The notes under the pieces: generated by a model | Database searches by the model: none | Seen by the model: the letters and a program-made list of their open reading frames with translations, nothing else | What the model was told of the DNA's origin: nothing | Program-made: the position numbers and the translations under genes | Source: Halorhabdus tiamatea SARL4B | Lineage (GTDB): Archaea; Halobacteriota; Halobacteria; Halobacteriales; Haloarculaceae | Reading direction: 5' to 3' | DNA length: 64,000 nucleotides | Assembly (NCBI RefSeq): GCF_000470655.1 | Contig: NC_021921.1 | Location: forward strand, 2,655,566-2,719,565 | Shown: piece after piece, positions 61,901-64,000 of the stretch | Layout of the letters: every line of letters begins with the position of its first letter | Position numbering within the stretch: position 1 is the first letter of the stretch

Positions 61901-62665
61901 ATGATCGACGTCCTCGACAACAAGCGGACGGCGACCCGCTTTCGGATCCTCGTCGAGATCGCCGAACGCCAGCCAGCGGTGAGCCAGGGTGAGATCGCCG
62001 ACGCCGTCGGCGTCACGAGCCAGGCCGTCAGCGAGTACATCCGCGAATTGGTCGAGGATGGCTTCGTCGAGAAAGAGGGCCGTTCGCGCTACCGGGTCAC
62101 CAATGAGGGCGTCGACTGGCTGTTCTCCGCGGCGACGGACGTCCGCCGGTTCGCCGACCACGTGACCGAGGACGTCCTCGGGAGCGTTCAGGAGGACGCC
62201 GCGATCGCCCTCAAGCCCGTCAACGAAGGCCAGACAGTCACGCTCTCGATCGCCGACGGCCTCCTCCAGGCGCGACCGGGTGACGGCGAGGCGACGGGCG
62301 TCGCCACGACCGACGCCGAGGCGGGCGAGGTCGTCGGCGTCACCGGATTCGAAGGCGTCATCGACCTCGAACCCGGCGAAGTCACCATTCTGCAGGTGCC
62401 ACCCATTCGATCCGACGAGACACCACCGCTGGATTCGATCCGAGACGCGGTCGAGACTGCTGACCTCGTGGCGGCGGCGGGCGTCGAGGCCGTCGGCGCG
62501 CTCCGGGCGATCGACTGTGAGCCGGCGATCCACTTTGCGGCCGGGGCGGTCGCCGCCGACGCGGCGAGTCGGGGCCTCGAGGTTGTGGTCGTGGCGACGA
62601 CCGACGCGGTCGGTCGGGTTACCGACGCCCTCCGGGACAGCGACGTCTCCTATGCCGTCACGTAG
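61901..62665 (+). CDS. Winged-helix transcription regulator with a sensor domain
   Basis: 254 residues. N-terminal winged helix: RFRILVEIAERQPAVSQGE, IADAVGVTSQAVSEYIREL and VEKEGRSRYRVTNEGVDWLF. The C-terminal about 170 residues form an alpha/beta domain with ALKPVNEGQTVTLSI and repeats of AVDTAD-like helices. An archaeal one-component regulator of the COG1777-like/MarR type. TATA-like TTTTTTAC about 30 bp before the ATG at 61901. Target unknown. Confidence 0.85.
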   Translation: MIDVLDNKRTATRFRILVEIAERQPAVSQGEIADAVGVTSQAVSEYIRELVEDGFVEKEGRSRYRVTNEGVDWLFSAATDVRRFADHVTEDVLGSVQEDAAIALKPVNEGQTVTLSIADGLLQARPGDGEATGVATTDAEAGEVVGVTGFEGVIDLEPGEVTILQVPPIRSDETPPLDSIRDAVETADLVAAAGVEAVGALRAIDCEPAIHFAAGAVAADAASRGLEVVVVATTDAVGRVTDALRDSDVSYAVT

Positions 62666-62708
62666 CTGCTTCCAAAGCCTTGAGAGGCGTCGAGCCGAAC
62701 GGTTGGGT

Positions 62709-62855
62709 ATGAGCGACATCGAAGCCGCTGTCGAGGAATTTCTCAAAGAATACGACGACGCCCGCGAGGACTACGATCGCGGGTACGTCGACGCCGACGC
62801 GACCGTGCGACTGGTCGATTCCCACGTCGAGGACCTCCGGGACGCACTGGAGTGA
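62709..62855 (+). CDS. 48-residue acidic helical protein
   Basis: MSDIEAAVEEFLKEYDDARE followed by DYDRGYVDADATVRLVDSHVEDLRDALE. It looks like two amphipathic helices, acidic, soluble. Its ATG at 62709 is 41 bp after the regulator's stop. Such small haloarchaeal proteins are conserved but unassigned. The fit of hydrophobic positions makes a real gene likely. Confidence 0.65.
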   Translation: MSDIEAAVEEFLKEYDDAREDYDRGYVDADATVRLVDSHVEDLRDALE

Positions 62856-62978
62856 CCCCGGCTGGGACCCCCTCTCGTGGCGCGGGCGAGGTGGCTGCAT
62901 GCCGGACGTTCCCACGGAAAACCGGCAGCTGTGCCGGGAACGCCGTCGTTTTACGCACCGATCCGCTACCGGCGAGCA

Positions 62979-64000
62979 ATGAGTCAGGAGAGCGAGCGTA
63001 CCCCGGGCGATCTGACGGCGACGGGGATGGCGCTCAGACACGACCGCGAGTGGGACTACGAACTCGACCGGATCGGAGACGCCGTCGCGGAGCGAAACGC
63101 CAACACCGTCGGACTGCAGTTCCCCGAGGGACTCAAGCGCCGCGGCCCGGCCGTCGCCGACGACCTCCGACGGACGCTTCCCGAGGACGTGGCGGTCATG
63201 CTCTCGGGGGAACCCTGCTATGGTGCCTGTGATCTCGACATCGAGTTGATGCGCCAGAGCGACGTCTTCGTCCACTTCGGCCACAGCCCGATGAACGAGT
63301 CCGAACAGATCATCTACGTCCCGCTGTTCTCGAACGTCGACGTTCTCCCGATCATGGAGGAGTCCCTCGCGGAGTTCGACGATCCCGAGGTGGACGAGGA
63401 CATCGGCCTCGTCACGACGGCCCAGCACATGAACAAGTTCGAAGAGATGCGGGAGTTCCTCGAAGCGCGGGGCTATACGGTCCACACGCGGCGTGGCGAC
63501 GAGCGACTGACCCACGAGGGTCAGGTACTTGGGTGCAATTACGCGTCGGCGGACGTCGACGCCGAGCAGATCCTCTACGTCGGCGGCGGGAAGTTCCATC
63601 CGATGGGCCTGGCGATGGACAAACCGGACAAACACATCGTCATCGCCGACCCCGTCAACAACGTCGTCGACATCGCTGACGCCGAGGCGCTGATCAAACA
63701 GCGCTACGGGGCGATCCACCGGGCGATGGACGCCGAAACCTGGGGAATCATCTACTCGACGAAGATCGGCCAAGGCCGCCTCGAACGCGCACGCCAGATC
63801 GTCGAGGACAACGACGACGCCTACCTCCTGACGATGAACAACGTCACGCCCCAGAAGCTCACTAACTTCGGACTCGACGCGTACGTCAACACCGCCTGCC
63901 CCCGGATCACGACAGACGACGGCCCGCAGTTCAAACAGCCGATGCTCACGCCCGGCGAGTACGAGATCGCGATCGGCGAGAAACCGATGGATTCGCTCAG
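62979..64000 (+). CDS. dph2: Diphthamide biosynthesis enzyme Dph2 (C-terminus cut by window edge)
   Basis: The first 340 residues of archaeal Dph2, a radical-SAM-like iron-sulphur enzyme that transfers the 3-amino-3-carboxypropyl group from SAM to a histidine of elongation factor 2, the first step of diphthamide. The Cys ligands are visible in LSGEPCYGACDLD, VLGCNYAS and NTACPR. ATG at 62979; a TTTTAC TATA-like sequence precedes it by about 30 bp. The stop lies beyond the window. Confidence 0.96.
   Translation, partial: MSQESERTPGDLTATGMALRHDREWDYELDRIGDAVAERNANTVGLQFPEGLKRRGPAVADDLRRTLPEDVAVMLSGEPCYGACDLDIELMRQSDVFVHFGHSPMNESEQIIYVPLFSNVDVLPIMEESLAEFDDPEVDEDIGLVTTAQHMNKFEEMREFLEARGYTVHTRRGDERLTHEGQVLGCNYASADVDAEQILYVGGGKFHPMGLAMDKPDKHIVIADPVNNVVDIADAEALIKQRYGAIHRAMDAETWGIIYSTKIGQGRLERARQIVEDNDDAYLLTMNNVTPQKLTNFGLDAYVNTACPRITTDDGPQFKQPMLTPGEYEIAIGEKPMDSL

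Overview
The window is a piece of a haloarchaeal (class Halobacteria) chromosome. The evidence is GC-rich DNA with strong G/C third positions, very acidic proteins, archaeal information-processing genes (RPA operon, L44e, S27e, aIF2 alpha, Nop10, RNase P Rpp30, Dph2, archaeal SAM synthetase), a Tat-type lipoprotein signal and halophile-specific small protein families. I cannot name the genus. The window is gene-dense, mostly with short intergenic gaps and many TGATG or ATGA stop/start overlaps that mark operons. Both ends cut genes: an Lhr-type helicase on the left and dph2 on the right.

Layout. 1-9.1 kb: helicase, ArfB-like creatininase-family protein, an MgtC/SapB remnant, the rpa1-rpap1-rpe single-stranded-DNA-binding operon, the riboflavin/F420 reductase ArfC, and a 7Fe ferredoxin. 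9.2-19.6 kb: an accessory cell-surface glycan locus with one AglG-like GT2, four GT4 glycosyltransferases, a 27-codon stub of another one next to an ISH3-type insertion sequence, a polysaccharide flippase and an AglJ-type dolichyl-phosphate glycosyltransferase. Its middle (about 12.8-14.6 kb) is strikingly AT-rich, as expected for transferred DNA. 19.6-35.5 kb: housekeeping genes (rhomboid, METTL5-like methylase, RNase P operon, two NUDIX proteins, pyrBI, FKBP, CYTH protein, SAM synthetase, ThiI, response regulator, cysteine synthase). 35.6-46.6 kb: thioredoxin-like protein, Tat lipoprotein, DUF255 protein, purD, a tetrad-repeat membrane protein, a PIN-ATPase-KH protein, an AGE-family epimerase, an M24 peptidase and a TetR regulator. 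46.6-52 kb: a decayed tnpB element, DUF5794, guaB, an amine-oxidase-like flavoprotein and initiator tRNA-Met with serial copies of its 3' end. 52-64 kb: GtrA, GT2, a DUF2298 membrane protein, the rpl44e-rps27e-eif2a-nop10-PAC2 operon, a threonine-synthase-like protein without the PLP lysine, a phytoene-desaturase-like oxidase, a second COG1407 phosphoesterase, an HTH regulator and dph2.

The most unusual feature is a ~79-bp palindromic element present twice (26170-26248 and 47120-47198, 4 differences in 80 bp). It has 14-16 bp perfect terminal inverted repeats, an inner hairpin and an apparent 2-bp target duplication. One copy is intergenic. The other lies inside the tnpB reading frame, where the 81-bp gain (27 codons) leaves the frame open. 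Just downstream, the 3' end of tnpB folds into a multi-stem structure that looks like an omega-RNA scaffold. Other points: serial 3'-end copies of tRNA-iMet suggest past integrations, one protein is built from 36 exact four-residue repeats, and two enzyme-like proteins lack their key lysine.
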